A program made the position numbers and the translations under genes. The notes beneath the pieces were generated by a model. It saw only the letters and a list, made by a program, of their open reading frames with translations, was not told where the DNA came from and did no database searches. From contig CM060731.1 in NCBI GenBank assembly GCA_030704615.1, forward strand, positions 49,563,241-49,627,240: DNA of 64,000 nucleotides, given 5' to 3'. This document shows positions 22,772 to 33,878 of the stretch, in pieces. Source of the stretch: Takakia lepidozioides. Its lineage: Eukaryota; Streptophyta; Takakiopsida; Takakiales; Takakiaceae. How positions within the stretch are numbered: the first letter of the stretch is position 1; each line of letters opens with the position of its first letter.

Positions 22772-23903
22772 ATGGTTACAGTCATGCCTAACAACACTTT
22801 GGCTGAAGCAGTAGGGACTGCAAAGAAGTTGGAATTGGGATTCCATCAAAGCAGAAGCAAAGATTCCAAGGATCTCTTGGAGGAAGAATACTCTGATGAT
22901 GAAGAAAAGCCCAAGCAAAGGAAGAAAGAAGTGATTGACAAAACCACTTTGGATCAGAACGAATACAACCACGGAAACAGAATTGGCCGAAGTAATCTGC
23001 CAGACCAAGACCCAAATTACCATTGGACAATTATTAAAAATTGCTCCGCACTGCAAGAAAACTTTGTTCCGGGCAATCGAGGCATTGACCCCCACACCAA
23101 AACAAAAACCAACACCAGAAGTTTACACGATTAAACCCACAACTATACGACAAACTCCCGATTACGACGAAGCAATACCCGTGATACAAGTACGTATTGG
23201 AAGGAAGATGGTAACGAATGTACTCATCGATGGAGGATCCGGAGTGAATATCATGACAGAAAAGATGAAGAAGTCACTAGGATTGGGGCACATAGAACCC
23301 GCTCCATTCACAGTACGAATGGCTGATCAACGAAAAGTGCAGGTATTGGGGATCATCAGACGACTTGCAATGGAAGTAGCAGGACTGGTATACGAAGTAT
23401 CAGTAACCATTCTCAGAATGGAGGATGTGATAGAAGGATATTCGCTACTACTTGGCCGACCATGGTTAACACAAGCCCAATCACACCATGATTGGGGAAG
23501 TCAGACTCTCACAATCAAAAATGGAGCAGAACAAGTCACCATCACTACCAAGCAACGAGGTACTATTCCACGAGAGAAACGACCTTGCATAGTGGAAGAG
23601 TATGATTGGTCCAGTGGACTGTCGGATGAAGAAGAAGCCACAGTATACGCAGCACATCCACAATTGGAACCTATTGGGCAACTGGTGGTCAAGCGTACCA
23701 CAACAGTAGGATGTCACATGGTGAACACTCAAGGAGAACCAAATACTTTGAGAACGGAAGATTCAGAGGAAGAAGCGATGGACACACCTCAACACCCTGC
23801 CCGTTTCTATCAAGAAAGGGAAGAAGACATTCAAATCAGTGAAGTACCTGCCACAATTGCAACCATCGGACAAGAAATTGCAGGACGGAAGAAACTCAAT
23901 TGA
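22772..23903 (+). pseudogene. Gag C-terminus and aspartic protease, element E
   Basis: Frame 22772-23134 finishes gag. An overlapping frame 22935-23903 begins with the segment TETELAEVICQTKTQITIGQLL, shared with A and F, and encodes the protease: IPVIQVRIGRKMV, then the catalytic Asp in LIDGGSGVNIM and the LLLGRPWL motif of Gypsy proteases. The frame change lies near 22960. The ORF ends at 23903, four bases into the start of the RT frame. Confidence 0.75.
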
Positions 23904-24819
23904 TTCAAGTGAATCTGGGAACAGTGGAAGAACCACAAATAATACGAGTAAGTGCAGGTCTTGAAGAAACATTTCTACAAGAAGCTACTGCATTATTCAC
24001 TGAATACAAGGATGTATTTGCCTGGAACTACAAAGATTTGAAGGGTATACCTTCTAATATCTGTCAACACCGAATTGAATTGGAAGTTGACACAAAACCA
24101 ATTCGTCAGAACCGTTACAGAATGAACCCCAACTATGCAGCTAAAGTTTGGGAAGAAATCAAGAAGTTACTAGATGCAGGATTCATATACCCAGTAGAGA
24201 CACCACAATGGTTATCGCCCATTGTGATAGTACCCAAGAAAAATGGAAAACTACTAGTGTGTGTGGGCTACCACAAGTTAAACGCAGGAACCAAGAAAGA
24301 CCATTTTCCACTACCTTTCACTGAAATAGTGTTGGACACTGTGGCTGGACATGAGATGTACTCATTCATGGATGGGTTTAGTGGGCACAACCAGGTACAG
24401 ATGGCAGAAGAAGACCGAGAAAAGACCGCATTCATCATTGAATGGGGAGCATATGCTTACAAAATCATGCCATTTGGACTTTGCAATGCACCAGCCACAT
24501 TTCAACGAGCAGTATCTGAGATATTCAAGAACTATCTCAATGATTTTATGCAGGTATTTTTGGATGATTTCAGTGTCTTCGGACAGAAATCCAAACATTT
24601 GGCACAGTTAAAACTTTGCCTACAAGCCTGCAGAAACAATGGAGTAAGTCTCAACCCAGAAAAATGTACATTGTGTGTGAATTCAGGATTATTATTGGGA
24701 CACATTGTGTGCCAACAAGGAATTCTGGTAGATCCAAAGAAAGTGGAGGTTATCCAGAAAATACCACCACCAGAAAATCCCAAGAAACTCAAGAGATTTC
24801 TGGGACAGACGATCTCCCG
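23900..24819 (+). pseudogene. Reverse transcriptase, element E, truncated
   Basis: RT from its N-terminal linker (YKDVFAWNYKDLKGIP) through the fingers (YRMNPNYAAKVWEEIKKLL), SPIVIVPKKNGKLLVCV, YSFMDGFSGHNQV, PFGLCNAPATFQR and the active-site FLDD, to KKLKRFLGQT. The protein sequence then changes to translated ITS1 at about 24819, so thumb, RNase H and integrase are lost. The open frame that runs on to 25183 is not retroviral. Confidence 0.85.
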
Positions 24820-25110
24820 GAGGGAGTGGAGAGAGTTGGGGTGGCCCCGTGCGCACCTTGAAGGGGAGCAGGGGGAGGGGAGTGCCCGCGACGCCCGGGC
24901 CGAAGCCGAGACGAGAGCCCACGCGAGCACCCCGCCGAAACGCCAAGCCGCGCCCGCTGGGAGCATCAGCGACGGGGAGCCACCGCCCGCGCCAGGCACT
25001 TGGAGTCCTGGCGCCGACGGAGCCCGAGCTGTGGCGCCGGCAGCCGCACCTCGCGATGCGGCCCCTCTGGGGACAAAAATAGTTCTCTGGTTTGCTTTGC
25101 ATTGTGTGTG
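24820..25110 (-). other. ITS1 fragment (minus strand)
   Basis: GC-rich spacer directly 3' of the 18S rRNA end on the minus strand, so it is the first part of internal transcribed spacer 1. It ends at the junction with element E's RT. Assignment is by position; spacers are not conserved. Confidence 0.75.
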
Positions 25111-25519
<409 letters not shown>

Positions 25520-26249
25520 TGTCGCGGCCCTTTGCCTTGAGGGCAGGGGGTCGGGACACATGAGGGGCTGCCCCTGTGGTGGGGGCAGCGGCAGCGATAG
25601 GTATGGGGGGGCTGAAGCACCCTTGAGTGCCCAAGGCACTCAAGGAGGCGGAGGCGCTCACTAGGTGGAGCCCCGCACACCGGGTTGCGGTGGGGGTGGC
25701 TCCACAAGGGGTGGTGGTAGCTTAGCGGGACTTAGTAGGGGTGGCATAGGACTCACCATGGGGGCGGAGACCTCGTGGTGGGAGTCGTGGGGAGTCTTGG
25801 GACTCATCACGGTCCAGAGGGGCCGTGGTGAGTGGGCCAAGACTCACCGCGACTCATCACCGGGAGTCAAGGGTTTTCGTGGTGGTTCGCCATAAAATGG
25901 CATGGCTGGTTGTGAAACCCCCGCGAATAGCTACAGAAGTATATATAAGGGGAGTAGTGACCCCGAGAACGGTGCAAGCCCGTTGGTGACCAAAAACTAG
26001 TGAGTAAGCGAGCGAGCCGGAAAGCGACCAAAGAGTGGGGAGTTGTTCCGGACTGCCATCTACCAAAGGGAATTCTCCTAGGCCCAAATAGGTGGAGGGT
26101 TTAGTGGGAAGCGAAGGGGGGACCGTTATGTCCGGGTGAGCAGCCGAAGCTCCAAGTTGGCCCGGGCGGCCAGGTTGGGAGTCAGGCGCGCGCATCGGAG
26201 CGAGTAACTATGACTTGAAGGGGAGCTTACCGAAGTGAGGTGCGCGACA
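25520..26249 (+). mobile_element. Element D, 5' LTR
   Basis: A 730-bp sequence that begins TGTCGCGG, ends GCGCGACA and is followed two bases later by a primer-binding site. GC-rich, with repeated GACTCA/GGGGTGG stretches. The other LTR is not in the window. A possible TATA box lies at 25931 (TATATAAGG). Confidence 0.75.
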
Positions 26250-26251
26250 CT

Positions 26252-26263
26252 TGGTATCAGAGC
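26252..26263 (+). promoter_or_regulatory. Primer-binding site, element D (TGGTATCAGAGC)
   Basis: Exact match to the common plant retrotransposon PBS complementary to the 3' end of initiator tRNA-Met. Confidence 0.9.
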
Positions 26264-26304
26264 TTAGAGTTCAGTACGCGATCGTCCTTGGGATTGGCCT
26301 CATC

Positions 26305-27384
26305 ATGGGGTCGGGCAAGCCAAAGGGAAAGCGGAACGGCCCAAAAGATGATGATCTTGGTGAGCCCGATGGGGGCGACGTGTCACCGAAGCGGCCGTTT
26401 GAGGAAGCGACGCAAGTTTCTGAAAGCGAGGCCGCTCAAGAGCGGGAGGAATCCGAGGAGTCGGAGCCCGAGGAATCCGTGAGAGCTCCGACCGACCAAC
26501 AGATGTCTCCCATGCCGGCAGCCTTTTGGGAAGGGTTGTTGGCGCAGTTTGGCGGGACGTTGAAAGACGTGTTGAAGGCGGCTAATGCCACTTCCACTAA
26601 GGCAAAGTTTAAAGTGAAGCCTAAGGAACCCGGCACCTTCGAGGGCGTCCGAAATCGGAAGGCACTCAACACCTGGCTCCTGGAGCTAGAGCAGTACTTC
26701 CGGGCGGCCAAGTTGAGTGACGAGGATCGGGTGGAAGTGGCTCCCACCTATTTGAGGGGCTATGCTCAACAATGGTGGCAGAAACGCCTTCACGACCGAG
26801 GCCCAAGCCCGGAAACCTTGAACTGGAGTGGGTTCAGGGAATTGATGAAGAGACAGTTTGTGCCCCTCAACGCGTCCTGGCTTGCCCAGGACAAGATGAG
26901 GAATTTGAAGCAAACAGATGACATTCGGGGGTATGTCCAGGCTTTCAATGTGCTGTTGCTCGAAGTCGCGGACATGGCAGAACCAGAAATGGTCTTCAAC
27001 TTTGTGGCGGGACTGGCCCCATGGGCCAGGCGGAAGTTGGAGGAGAAGCCACCCAAGACTTTGAACGAGGCAATTGAGAGGGCTGAATGTTTTTCGGATG
27101 TCCCTAAGGGTGAGAGACAAGGCCGTACGGAGCTGAACCACAAGAAGACCCGGCGGGAAGGTGACTCCTTCCGACCGGAAAAGAAGTGGGATAGGCCACG
27201 CGGCGACAATGGCACGTGGAAATTGAAGGGAGGGCCTTCACACGTCAAGGCGGCACCCGGTGCTTCGAAAGGAAAAGCGGGTGGAGCAACTTATGGCGGA
27301 CAGAAGGCGACCTTTGATGGAGTGTGTTTCAATTGCGGGGAGGCCGGGCACATGGCCCAGAAGTGCACAAACCTCGACAATTGA
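26305..27384 (+). CDS. Gag, element D
   Basis: About 359 residues from the ATG at 26305. An acidic N-terminus is followed by the retrotransposon gag core: FEGVRNRKALNTWLLELEQYF, then YLRGYAQQWWQ, FRELMKRQFVPLN and KQTDDIRGYVQAF. At the C-terminus is one CCHC zinc knuckle (CFNCGEAGHMAQKC). Codon use is G/C-rich, unlike the A-rich elements E and F. The frame is intact. Protease follows in another frame. Confidence 0.9.
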   Translation: MGSGKPKGKRNGPKDDDLGEPDGGDVSPKRPFEEATQVSESEAAQEREESEESEPEESVRAPTDQQMSPMPAAFWEGLLAQFGGTLKDVLKAANATSTKAKFKVKPKEPGTFEGVRNRKALNTWLLELEQYFRAAKLSDEDRVEVAPTYLRGYAQQWWQKRLHDRGPSPETLNWSGFRELMKRQFVPLNASWLAQDKMRNLKQTDDIRGYVQAFNVLLLEVADMAEPEMVFNFVAGLAPWARRKLEEKPPKTLNEAIERAECFSDVPKGERQGRTELNHKKTRREGDSFRPEKKWDRPRGDNGTWKLKGGPSHVKAAPGASKGKAGGATYGGQKATFDGVCFNCGEAGHMAQKCTNLDN

Positions 27385-27389
27385 ACATG

Positions 27390-27671
27390 ACTCGAGCAAC
27401 CACGGAGCTGTCGGAAGATACCATCAGTCGCTTGGTGGAAGCGGTGGTCGCCAGGACTTGCAAGGTAGGCAACTATTCTTGTGAGTTGTATCAGGAAACT
27501 GGCGCCCTGTGTAAAGGAAGTCAGTTATTGTTCGTGGATGGGATAATATCCGGAACTAACGTGTCGTTGTTGGTGGACACAGGAGCGTCGCACTCCTTCA
27601 TGACACCGGCGGCGGCGCGAAACAAAAGCACATCTAGCCTTCCACAAGTTCCACAAGTGTATGAGCCCTAA
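27390..27671 (+). pseudogene. Protease start, element D, truncated
   Basis: Encodes the retropepsin-like active site LLVDTGASHSFMT at about 27570-27605 and then breaks off at about 27620. RT, RNase H and integrase of element D are not found anywhere in the window. The bases 27620-27706 do not resemble the rest of the element. Confidence 0.7.
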
Positions 27672-27711
27672 GACAGGTCCAGATAGGGCAAACATGAAGC
27701 ATGCCACTAGG

Positions 27712-27990
27712 TGTCATGGACATAGCCCATATGAACTTACCAGGAGTAAATACCAGAAGTTATAAAGTTACCATGTTATCAAAAGTTACCATGACTTACT
27801 ATGATTTATCATGATCTATCATGATTTACCATTACTTATCAAGTTACCGGGAGTTTACCAAATTACCAAGAATAACTTAGGAAACTCCTCAGGAAGCTTC
27901 TTTTGGAGGAAACTTCTCCATCAAGATACCTCCTTTGTTTAAGGAAGTTTCTCCATCAAGAAACCTTTCTTTAACACAATTTAACGCTCG
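27712..27990 (+). mobile_element. Element C, 5' LTR, partial
   Basis: About 280 bp alignable with 55794-56010, rich in TTACCATGA-type repeats and CTTCTCCATCAAGA. The rest of the LTR, the leader and gag appear deleted, since protease-like sequence begins soon after 28010. Confidence 0.8.
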
Positions 27991-28011
27991 TAAGAAAGAA
28001 ATTCTCGGCCC

Positions 28012-28430
28012 TTGTTGAAGTTATCGATGGATGACCGTTAGTATCAGGGAATATTGACCATGAAACTCGGCCCCTTGAAGTGAAGCTTAAAAATCAAGCA
28101 TCACAAATTGTTTTCAATGTCATTCAGTCTCCAACGATCATGTGATCTTTGGACTTCCCTAGTTTGTACTTCATAATCCTGACATCGACTGGCGATCACG
28201 AAAAATTTCGGCAAGACAAAAATGCAAAAGTACCAAAGGTATTCAACCCTTGTTTCTTGGAGCTAGAGCCTTCATGAGAGCTACGAAGAAAGACGCGACA
28301 TTTGCACTTTATGCGACTCCGATCAAAACCACAACAGACCAAGGTACTTCGACATTACCCACTCAATATCAAGATTTCAAGTATGTCTTCGAGAAGAAAA
28401 ATGCAGACATGTTGCCAAAACATCGACCTT
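28012..28430 (+). pseudogene. Element C protease/RT start, split by element B
   Basis: Broken frames read as Gypsy protease end and RT entry: IVFNVIQSP, FRQDKNAKVPKVFNPCFL, then QYQDFKYVFEKKNADMLPKHRP. It stops at the insertion of element B; the continuation PYDCAIEM is found at 53531. Confidence 0.8.
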
Positions 28431-28782
28431 GTCAAGTTAAATAAGCACAGTGTGAAAACAGCTAGAATAAAACTAGTTATTTGTATTTAACACTTGGATT
28501 TAGGTCAAGTGTTAAATCAGGTGTCAAGTTTAGTTTGACACCTGGTCCGTCTTATCTTCACGAGAGCGGCAGTCGCGCGGCTCATCTTTCTCGAGTTGAG
28601 CCTGCGCGACCGAGCTCCTGCATGCGTTTAGATCTGAGTGTACTCATGATGGGAGTGTAGGTTGTTGTGGGGTGGAGTCCCCATAGCTTGGGGTGTCCCT
28701 GGCTCGACTACTATTATAAAGAGTGATAGCGATGGATTTCATATGTTTTGTGTCAACAGTGTCTCTATGCTTGTTTATCACT
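28430..28782 (+). mobile_element. Element B, left LTR copy
   Basis: A 353-bp copy, TGTCAAGTTAAATAAGC to CTTGTTTATCA, nearly identical to 53094-53444. It lacks the 87 bp that precede this stretch in the right copy. A TATA-like TATTATAAAG occurs at about 28715. Confidence 0.85.
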
Positions 28783-31204
28783 CGAGAAAGATGAGCGTTA
28801 TCTAGTGTGCTGGTGCTAAGCTAGATACAATGTTTGTTTTAGCATTATTATAATATATATCTTGGGGGCGGGAGTCCATCTGGCCCTGCTGTTTCCATGG
28901 GCTGTGCGCGCAGATTTAGTTGTCGTCTCTGCTCGTGAGTTTGAAAACCAAGAGGTGTGGAGGTTGAAGACGTTGATAGTTGGCTTCCCTACTCTCTGTC
29001 ACTTGGACGGAGGGAGACGAGACTTGTGTAAGCTTTGGATTCGGACCCAAAACAGTCGGGAGTGGCTGGATCACGAAGTGCAAACAGTTTGGGGTGGCGT
29101 CATCCCTGGTTGTGGTGGCTTCCTCTGGTGGAGGTGCTGCTGCTGCACCTGCCGGAGAAAAGGAGAAAATGCGCAGGATGTCGAGACTAAGTATGCAGAC
29201 ATAGGCAGTGAAATGAGAGGCCTGGCAGAGTGGATTGAGAGTTGGTTGCAATCTCCTTAGTGAAAGAAAATTTAATTTGCCGTGGAGACACAAGATGGTG
29301 GAGGTGGCATGGCGATGTCTGTGAGCTCGGTGTTGGCAGAGTGTGGAGCGCTGTGCTTCATCTCCGTCGGACGTTGTGTCTTCTTTGCTGATGCAGCTTT
29401 GACGACGGAGACTCAAGTGTCTGGCAATCCATTTCTTCTCGCTTGCACTTCCTGCATTTCCTTTTTGCGATTGCGCGTTCTGTGATGGAATGGCGGAGAA
29501 GGTGATGTAAGAGAAGTGTGGAGGTGTGGGGCTCGGGGGCAGCAAGGGAGTGAATGCTAATTGGATGGAGGCAGTCACAAGAAGGAAGCGCGGTAGAGTG
29601 CCTGGCAAGGTCGTGGCAATGCTGCCCAGTGCCTGCTCTCTGCAAATGCTGAGCGTTCATTCTTCAACTTGAAACTGGGGTCGTGCTTCAACTTGCATGT
29701 GAGAAAGTAAGGAGGAGTGGGAAGAGGAGCTTGCTGCCTGGCTGGGTCGCGGTGCATTGCTTTGGTACAGCGGAGAGAGGTAGTCCGGGGATGCCAGCAC
29801 GTCAAAGGCCTTTTCAATCTTACCTTGCAGCCTGATCCCGAAAGCCATCTCCATAACAAAGGCCCTGTTGTCCTTGAACAGCGCAATCCCGTCAGTGGTC
29901 AGGTTCAGCAGCTCGACTGCCCGATTCGGGGTCGACGTTCATGCCCTTTTGAAGCTGGTTCCAGGTTCAGCGCATGTTGTTGGAGCACCTGGTAGCCCAT
30001 CTACAATTGCAGTGGGGGCTGAGAGCTAGTGCCTTCGAGGATTGGCTGATGTTCGTTCGTGGGGGAAGGAGAGTGTGGCAAGCTCTACAGATGCGAAGGT
30101 TTAGCGAGGAGATGGCGATGGCTTCCAACGCAAGTGAAAGACTAAGAAGGTTTAAGGAGATTTGCTAATAAAGTGCAAATCGCAGCCTGGTGGAGTGAAT
30201 GCTCTACCTAATATCTGCTAGACTTGCGCATACTCTGGATTCCGTGGTCGCTCCTCATCTGTGGGAGACTGGAGTGTGCGTCTCGGGTTCCTGTCCCGGC
30301 GGTCACGGGTGTGCTACCAGGAGTTTGCTTCTCAAATATAAAAATGAAGGTGGCGAAGTATGTGCCTGCAAGTCGGTGATTGTCCCTCTCTCGATCTGAC
30401 CAGCCAAGATTCAAGGGCGGCTTGTTCTGACCCCACTGTCTCGCCTTCTGTCTCTCTGGAAGACGCGGATTGGTCTTCTTCACAGGCAAAACTTGGAAAC
30501 AATGGTGATATAGGGACTTCCAATTGATTGCATTTCATGGGGCGATCGTTGGTGGTCACCATCTGGTCTCGTGCGGACTTGGTTTGGAGTGCCTTGTCGT
30601 CAGCGAAGTGTTGCTCGTCAGGGATGTGCATGTCGCTGACTCCTTCGTCCCCTTCGATTAGGTCCAACCTGGCAGAGCAGAGCCTAAACTGAGCAGAGCC
30701 TTCGTCTTTGTTGCTCACCCTGGTCGTATCCTGTTTCACTAGAGTGTAGAGGTTGAGGGAAGCCTATGGGGTGCTAAGCCTGTCGAGTAGGGGTGTGTAC
30801 TGGTGATACGAGCGTGGGTCAGGGAGCTACTTGGTTCAAGCGCAAAGGATCAAAGCCCTGGAGTCAGCATAGTCGGGGAACGGCCTCGGGAACCCGTAGA
30901 TAACATGGGAACAGGGAACCTAGACAAGTATTAAAAAAAAAATTAAAAAAAGAAAAAGAAAATGTTATATTTAAAGAGCCTGGTTGGTCATATCTTTGTC
31001 AAATGAGCTCCGTTTGACTCAGTTTTTGGGGGGATAGCTGCAGAAAGGGGAAATCTACCTATCTAAACCTGGTTTCTGTTTTGGGACTCTGCTAAAAATC
31101 TATGGAATTTTTAGAGTGTGAGTGTGCCATGAAAGGTCCACAATCCTGTCTCTAGAACCTGTGCTGGTCTATATGAGAGACAAATCTGTGGATGTACTCC
31201 TTGC
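28783..31204. other. Element B leader region, 2.4 kb
   Basis: Long region between LTR and the first ORF. No obvious TGG-type primer-binding site follows the LTR. Open frames occur on both strands, but none shows a known domain. The best candidate coding fragment lies on the minus strand at 29886-29657. Poly-A rich sequence at 30935-30965 may mark the end of an inserted or captured cDNA. Confidence 0.4.
29657..29886 (-). pseudogene. Possible captured host gene fragment
   Basis: Minus-strand frame reading LLNLTTDGIALFKDNRAF, then MEMAFGIRLQGKIEKAFDVL and a Ser-rich end at QVEE. It looks like real protein sequence and unlike any retroelement product, but I do not recognise it. It lies in the leader of element B, antisense to it, so a captured gene fragment is the simplest reading. 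Confidence 0.3.
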
Positions 31205-31954
31205 ATGGCTGGGGGAAATGAGGACGTAATTGAAGGGCAGGTCTCTTCTCTTAGCCTGTGCACACAAGGGGACAGGATTTATGTTTCCCAAGGAACTCAG
31301 ACTAATTTGAGTGGAGAACAGTTGGACGAGTTGATTGCATACTGGGAGTCAGGCATTAGCAGTAGACAACAGACTGCTGTAGTTGGCATTGAGGGCCTCA
31401 ATATCGCCTTGGACAGTCAGAACTTTGTTGGAGCCAGCAGTTCTGCAGCTGTAGGTGAAATACCAAAGTGGGTGAAAGCTAGGCTTGGAACAAAGCCAAA
31501 GACAGCCCCGGGGACCAAGGTGTTCAGCCACAAGGCCGTGGTGTACTGGAGCAGAGGAGCAGGAGCTGCACAAGTTTGTGCAATTAGACAGTGTTGCAGC
31601 CGGACACGCTCTGCACAAGGCAACCACGAGCGGGGGTTCATTAGCAATGACATGTTTGTTGTGCGTGAAGGAGATGCAGTCATTCGCAATGAGGACACCC
31701 GCAACCGTCTCAAAGCTTTCGAGTTGAGAGACTATCAGACCCTACCTTTGTTTTCTTTAGTGTTCAGTGAGCGGGAGATAGCAGAGTGTTGCTTTGTCTC
31801 TACCTGGCAGAAAGAGGAGGAGGGTTGGTTAGAGCGAGCTACTGTAGCTTGGGACAAGGTTAGTGGCAGGTTTCTGGACATAGATATACCTCCTACACCT
31901 TACCATCAAGCAGAGCGAGACACTTTGAGAGAAGTCTGGAAGTTGATAGCATAG
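31205..31954 (+). CDS. ORF1 of element B, unknown function
   Basis: 249 codons before gag. No known domain. The middle section (about 31550-31630) looks frame-shifted: the frame used gives a Cys/Arg-rich stretch, whereas the neighbouring frame reads AEEQELHKFVQLDSVAAGHA, and both sides then agree again (FISNDMFVVREGDAVI). This suggests two compensating indels. The protein is otherwise hydrophilic. In position it resembles the ORF0 of elements A, E and F but shares no visible sequence with it. Confidence 0.5.
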   Translation: MAGGNEDVIEGQVSSLSLCTQGDRIYVSQGTQTNLSGEQLDELIAYWESGISSRQQTAVVGIEGLNIALDSQNFVGASSSAAVGEIPKWVKARLGTKPKTAPGTKVFSHKAVVYWSRGAGAAQVCAIRQCCSRTRSAQGNHERGFISNDMFVVREGDAVIRNEDTRNRLKAFELRDYQTLPLFSLVFSEREIAECCFVSTWQKEEEGWLERATVAWDKVSGRFLDIDIPPTPYHQAERDTLREVWKLIA

Positions 31955-32473
31955 ATTAGGATTAGATCTTGCTTGGGCGGGCTTCTATTCTTCTCCTCCA
32001 TCTCTGTACTATTTTCATTACCTTGTACTTGCAGTTGCCAAAGCCTCTCTTGGTGGAGGCCAGTCAGTCCGGGGTTTTGGGCTGGGATATTCTGCAGGAT
32101 CAGCGTTGCTGCTGGATTTTGGTGTGGGGGTGTTGATGTTTTGATTTCTTGTGTTTGGATCCCCCCCAACACCTGCATGCTTGACTGTGCGCCATGTTGG
32201 TTTTGTGTGGGCGCTTGCTTTCATAGGGATTAGGCCGGATTTGATCACCGGTCAATCCTAGAGTATGCTGTCGGTGGTGAGGCTGGAGTGATGACCAGCA
32301 AGACCACCCGTGTTTCTTCTATGGTGAGGCTGGGTTGATGACCAGCCAACCATAGGAGTTCTTGCGGTGGATGCAGGTACAGGTGCCCTGAGCCATTGGG
32401 ATATGACCCTTAGACTGCAACAGGTGCCCACCCGTGTCACTATTAGATTAGTACTAGAGCCTTATAGTGTCAC
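31955..32473. other. Spacer between ORF1 and gag, element B
   Basis: No open frame of interest. A pyrimidine-rich stretch (about 31980-32040) ends in TTGCAG, which could be a splice acceptor, and an inverted repeat around GGTGAGGCTGG (32273-32340) is present. Confidence 0.3.
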
Positions 32474-32852
32474 GTGGAGGAGGTGCACATTGTGAGTGTC
32501 ATTACGGAGTTACCCAAGGGTTTTGAGGGGAGTACGGCTACAGGCAGTAACAGTGAGAGTGGGTTCACAAGACGAGGTATTCGGTTCAGACCACCTTCAC
32601 CGCCACCCTCAATTACTGTAGAGTCAGACACAGACTCGGAGGCTTCATCAACAGGTGTGCACTTTCATTCGCCATTGTTGTGGGACGACATGGAGGAGAT
32701 GTATGGAGCTACCAAGGGGCCTCGTAGGTACTCTGGAGCTGTGGGCACAATCGAGTTGGATGACTTTATCCAGGAGTTCGACAGCTGGTGTGATTTGTAG
32801 CAGATGCGCAATCCACAGCTATTCACCCCATTCATGGCGTGGAAGGGACTGT
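32474..32852 (+). pseudogene. Gag 5' part, element B
   Basis: Start of gag: a Pro/Ser/Glu-rich N-terminus followed by TIELDDFIQEFDSWCDL, the beginning of the retrotransposon gag fold. A TAG at 32798-32800 interrupts the frame, which then continues (QMRNPQLFTPFMAWKGL) up to the insertion point of element A. The frame resumes exactly at 45812, once the duplicated ACTGT is counted once. Confidence 0.8.
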
Positions 32853-33840
32853 TGTCGCGCGGCTTTTACTCACCCATCCCTTTGCTATCCGAGGCGGAAA
32901 CTCCAAGATAGAAGAGTTGGAAATCTCTAAGTACTCAGCCCGCGCAGAACAATCAGTCATGACCTACAGCTAGTGTATCATGGGGGTGTTTCCTATTTGT
33001 TTCCCTTTCCGCATTCATCTTAGCTACCTTACCATTGATAATTAAGTATCAGTTTGCTTCATCAATCTATCAGTTTCCTTCACTCTTTCATTCAATCCAC
33101 AGCTTCACTCAGATCTCTCTATACAGTGTGATTGTATCGCATAAGTATCCGATTATGATTTATCAGGTATCAGGCCGAAGCCATTGTGTCTCTAATCTCC
33201 TCTACAATATCACTACAGCTTTGCATATAACAAGCATCTACTAATCCTCTTTCCTCCTTCACCGTGCTCTCCATCTTTTGCTTCCGATCTCCGCTCCAGC
33301 CTGACTAAGAAGTCCTCCTCCGAATAATGATCCCTTTCAATTCCCCGTTTTTCCCTTTATCTTCCTATCCGCAGTTCTAACCGTTTCCCTCACTAACCGT
33401 CGTCTGTGAACTAACATGTTCCCTTCGCAGGTGTTGTTCCCCACAGTCGTTCCCTGTCCTACTCTTCGTTCCCTATGATCGTGACAGCTGTGTCAAGCTG
33501 TGACTGGCTGTGTGAAACTGTGACGGGCTGTGACTGGCTGTGCGACTGTGTTTGGCTGTGTTGGCTGTGTGGGCTGTGACGACTGTGACGGGCTGTGTTG
33601 GCTGTGTGGGCTGTGACGACTGTGACGGGCTGTGTGGGCTGTGTGGGCTGTGACGACTGTGACGGGCTGTGTTGGCTGTGTGGGCTGTGACGACTGTGAC
33701 GGGCTGTGTTGACTGTGTAACCCCCCTCTACAGTGCGCTGCTGTCACCCCTAAGGCTCCTGTTGGTCTCAGTCTGTGCAAAAATTAAGGGTACCCTACAG
33801 ATCCCGTATAAGTGTCTAAGTCCCCTACAGTCCTCTAACA
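32853..33840 (-). mobile_element. Element A, 3' LTR
   Basis: 988 bp. In element direction it starts TGTTAGAGGACTGTAGG and ends GCCGCGCGACA. It is nearly identical to the 5' LTR; the main difference is copy number in the CTGTG minisatellite (33485-33720). High identity implies recent insertion. Confidence 0.95.
33485..33720. repeat. GGCTGTG/GACTGTGAC minisatellite in LTR
   Basis: Tandem short units of GGCTGTG, GACTGTGAC and GTGGGCTGTGA, in the U3 side of the element A LTR. Copies lie in the 5' LTR at 45415-45685 and in element F at 58515-58705. Unit number differs between the LTRs. Confidence 0.9.
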
Positions 33841-33875
33841 TTACCCCTTCCCCCCTCAAAAAGCCGTGTCCTCAC
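33841..33875 (-). promoter_or_regulatory. Polypurine tract, element A
   Basis: On the minus strand GAGGGGGGAAGGGG lies a few bases before the 3' LTR start. This is the expected plus-strand priming site. Confidence 0.85.
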
Positions 33876-33878
33876 GGT

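Larger units (their letters stand above)
21499..24819 (+). mobile_element. Element E: Gypsy body, truncated
   Basis: Continues the LTR split at 6792. The LTR ends about 21511 and the primer-binding site TGGCGACCATACTGGGG lies at 21514-21530, as in elements A (TGGCGACC) and F (TGGTGACC). It encodes ORF0, gag, protease and RT, and stops abruptly within RT at about 24819, where ribosomal spacer begins. RNase H, integrase and the 3' LTR are missing. Confidence 0.85.

Noticed and set aside
33493-33780. Ser/Thr/His-rich ORF (HSQHSPSQ repeats)
   Set aside because: Translated LTR minisatellite, repeated at 45402-45746 and 58455-58712; no conserved start or downstream coding.
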